Of a stretch of DNA of 64,000 nt, positions 62,739 to 64,000 are shown one piece after another; within the stretch, counting starts at the first letter, position 1; each line of letters opens with the position of its first letter. Under the pieces are notes generated by a model that searched no databases, had not been told where the DNA came from, and saw nothing but the letters and a program-made list of their open reading frames with translations. The DNA comes from Dickeya zeae NCPPB 2538 (GTDB taxonomy: Bacteria; Pseudomonadota; Gammaproteobacteria; Enterobacterales; Enterobacteriaceae). The stretch is taken from positions 2,195,915 to 2,259,914 of the forward strand of contig NZ_CM001977.1 of assembly GCF_000406165.1 (NCBI RefSeq), written 5' to 3'. Position numbers and translations under genes: made by a program.

Positions 62739-63590
62739 ATGCAATCCCAGAATATCCAAAGAAAAATTTTACGGACAATCTGCCCTGATGCAAAAGGGCT
62801 TATCGCCAAGATCACCAACATCTGCTACAAGCACGAACTGAATATTGTGCAGAATTCGGAATTCGTTGATCACCGTACCGGTCGTTTTTTCATGCGTACG
62901 GAATTGGAAGGCATTTTCAATGACACTACGCTGCTGGCCGATATGGACAGCGCCTTACCGGAAGGTTCCGTGCGCGAGCTGAGCAGCGCCGGGCGTCGCC
63001 GTGTCGTCATTCTGGTTACGAAGGAAGCACACTGCCTTGGCGATCTGCTGATGAAAAGCACCTACGGCGGTCTGGATGTTGAAATCGCTGCTGTGATCGG
63101 TAACCACGACACGCTGCGCACCCTGGTAGAACGCTTTGATATTCCGTTCCATCTGGTCAGCCATGAAGGCCTGACGCGCGAAGAGCACGACCTGAAAATG
63201 GTCGCGCAGATAAATCAATACAAACCGGACTACGTGGTACTAGCGAAATATATGCGAGTCTTAACTCCCGCGTTTGTCCAGAACTACCCTAACCGGGTTA
63301 TTAACATTCATCATTCGTTCCTGCCAGCCTTCATCGGCGCACGTCCATACCATCAGGCGTATGAGCGTGGCGTGAAAATCATCGGTGCAACGGCCCATTA
63401 CGTGAACGACAACCTGGATGAAGGCCCCATCATCATGCAGGATGTGATTAATGTTGACCACACCTACACCGCCGACGACATGATGCGTGCCGGCCGCGAT
63501 GTAGAAAAAAACGTACTGAGCCGGGCGCTGTATCATGTTCTGGCCCAGCGCGTGTTCGTGTACGGCAACCGCACTATTATCCTGCGTTGA
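62739..63590 (+). CDS. purU: PurU, formyltetrahydrofolate deformylase
   Basis: A 283-residue enzyme that hydrolyses 10-formyl-THF to formate and THF, supplying formate for PurT and balancing one-carbon pools. It has an N-terminal ACT domain (ILRTICPDAKGLIAKITNIC) and a formyltransferase domain with the substrate loop INIHHSFLPAFIGARPYHQA, including the catalytic Asn-His pair, and an Asp in NDNLDEGPII. Length is close to E. coli PurU (280). tRNA-Tyr follows, as in E. coli. Confidence 0.96.
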   Translation: MQSQNIQRKILRTICPDAKGLIAKITNICYKHELNIVQNSEFVDHRTGRFFMRTELEGIFNDTTLLADMDSALPEGSVRELSSAGRRRVVILVTKEAHCLGDLLMKSTYGGLDVEIAAVIGNHDTLRTLVERFDIPFHLVSHEGLTREEHDLKMVAQINQYKPDYVVLAKYMRVLTPAFVQNYPNRVINIHHSFLPAFIGARPYHQAYERGVKIIGATAHYVNDNLDEGPIIMQDVINVDHTYTADDMMRAGRDVEKNVLSRALYHVLAQRVFVYGNRTIILR

Positions 63591-63691
63591 TTCGCTATCC
63601 TACGTTGATTAGCACTTCGCCGCCCTTCGCCTACGATTGCATCGGGCGGCATAAAAAAACGGCAAACGAACTTGTTTTTGTTTTTTCAGCC

Positions 63692-63719
63692 TTTACAGGG
63701 GCGCGGCATTTGATATGAT
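63692..63719 (+). promoter_or_regulatory. Promoter of the tyrosine tRNA gene
   Basis: TTTACA (63692-63697) and TATGAT (63714-63719) are 16 bp apart. The GCGCCCCGC stretch right after is a GC-rich discriminator typical of stringently controlled stable-RNA promoters. The mature tRNA starts 36 nt beyond the -10. Confidence 0.8.
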
Positions 63720-63755
63720 GCGCCCCGCTCAACACGAAAGAGCAATCAGGCCAGT

Positions 63756-63840
<85 letters not shown>

Positions 63841-64000
63841 TCTCTACCGCGTTTATCGCGACTCACTGAAATCCATCACGTTGTTATTCCCCGACACATT
63901 CATTCTTACAAAAACCAATCAATCGCCAAATAACGACATGTCGCAGCAAAACCGATGCGGCCTCGTGCTGTCCTACAGCGATGTTATCGTCAGTGTTACC

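Noticed and set aside
63622..63652. GCCGCCC..GGGCGGC hairpin after purU as a terminator
   Set aside because: It is followed by an A-tract on the plus strand rather than T, so it is not a standard terminator for purU, and no gene on the other strand ends there.

Overview
The window is a stretch of ordinary chromosome from a member of the Enterobacterales. It is almost certainly from Dickeya or a very close soft-rot relative in the Pectobacteriaceae. The genus call is an inference. It rests on a secreted family-4 rhamnogalacturonate lyase (RhiE type), a KdgM-family oligogalacturonate porin preceded by two KdgR-type operators, an araFGH-araC arrangement unlike E. coli, and an otherwise E. coli-like gene order from cnu to purU. 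No insertion sequence, prophage, integrase or CRISPR array was seen.

Layout. 1-7.6 kb: arabinose uptake and early catabolism, araFGH plus araC on the minus strand and araBA divergent on the plus strand, with no araD in view. 7.6-9.4 kb: rhiE, minus strand. 9.4-17.1 kb: cnu, then the rsxABCDGE membrane electron-transfer operon ending in nth. 17.2-21.1 kb: cysB and topA, minus strand. 21.5-29 kb: yciN, a secreted protein of unknown function, sohB (frameshifted), yciK, btuR, rluB, yciO and rnm. 28.8-35.7 kb: a complete trp operon (trpL, E, G, D, CF, B, A) with TrpR-type operator, tandem-Trp leader peptide and attenuator; trpG and trpD are separate genes. 36-37.6 kb: two convergent outer-membrane protein genes (KdgM-family porin and ompW). 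37.8-45.8 kb: ykgJ, yciC, yciB, yciA, tonB, yciI, a chemoreceptor, yciY, clsA and yciU. 45.9-51.5 kb: oppABCDF, minus strand. 52.6-63.6 kb: ychE, adhE, tdk, hns, galU, rssB, rssA, ychJ and purU. The window ends with tRNA-Tyr(GUA).

How the genes fit together. A plant-cell-wall theme runs through the accessory parts. RhiE cuts rhamnogalacturonan, the KdgM-type porin admits oligogalacturonates, the ara genes take up and begin to metabolise the arabinose that decorates pectin side chains, and a chemoreceptor and a secreted protein of unknown role lie nearby. The rest is housekeeping: redox control and DNA repair (rsx/nth), cysteine regulation, supercoiling, tryptophan synthesis, peptide import, mixed-acid fermentation, nucleoid structure (H-NS and its Cnu partner) and RpoS turnover.

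No wholly new system stands out. The most notable signal is sohB. It is split into two reading frames exactly at an A-AAA-AAG heptamer, the classic bacterial -1 frameshift sequence, with a GGAG motif 8 nt upstream. A -1 shift there restores a full-length 348-residue protein. Other points worth checking are a 198-bp tandem duplication in rsxC, a diverged signalling tip in the chemoreceptor, a secreted protein downstream of an AT-rich region, and several perfect palindromes in untranslated regions. All family assignments come from reading the translated sequence against remembered family members; no search was run.
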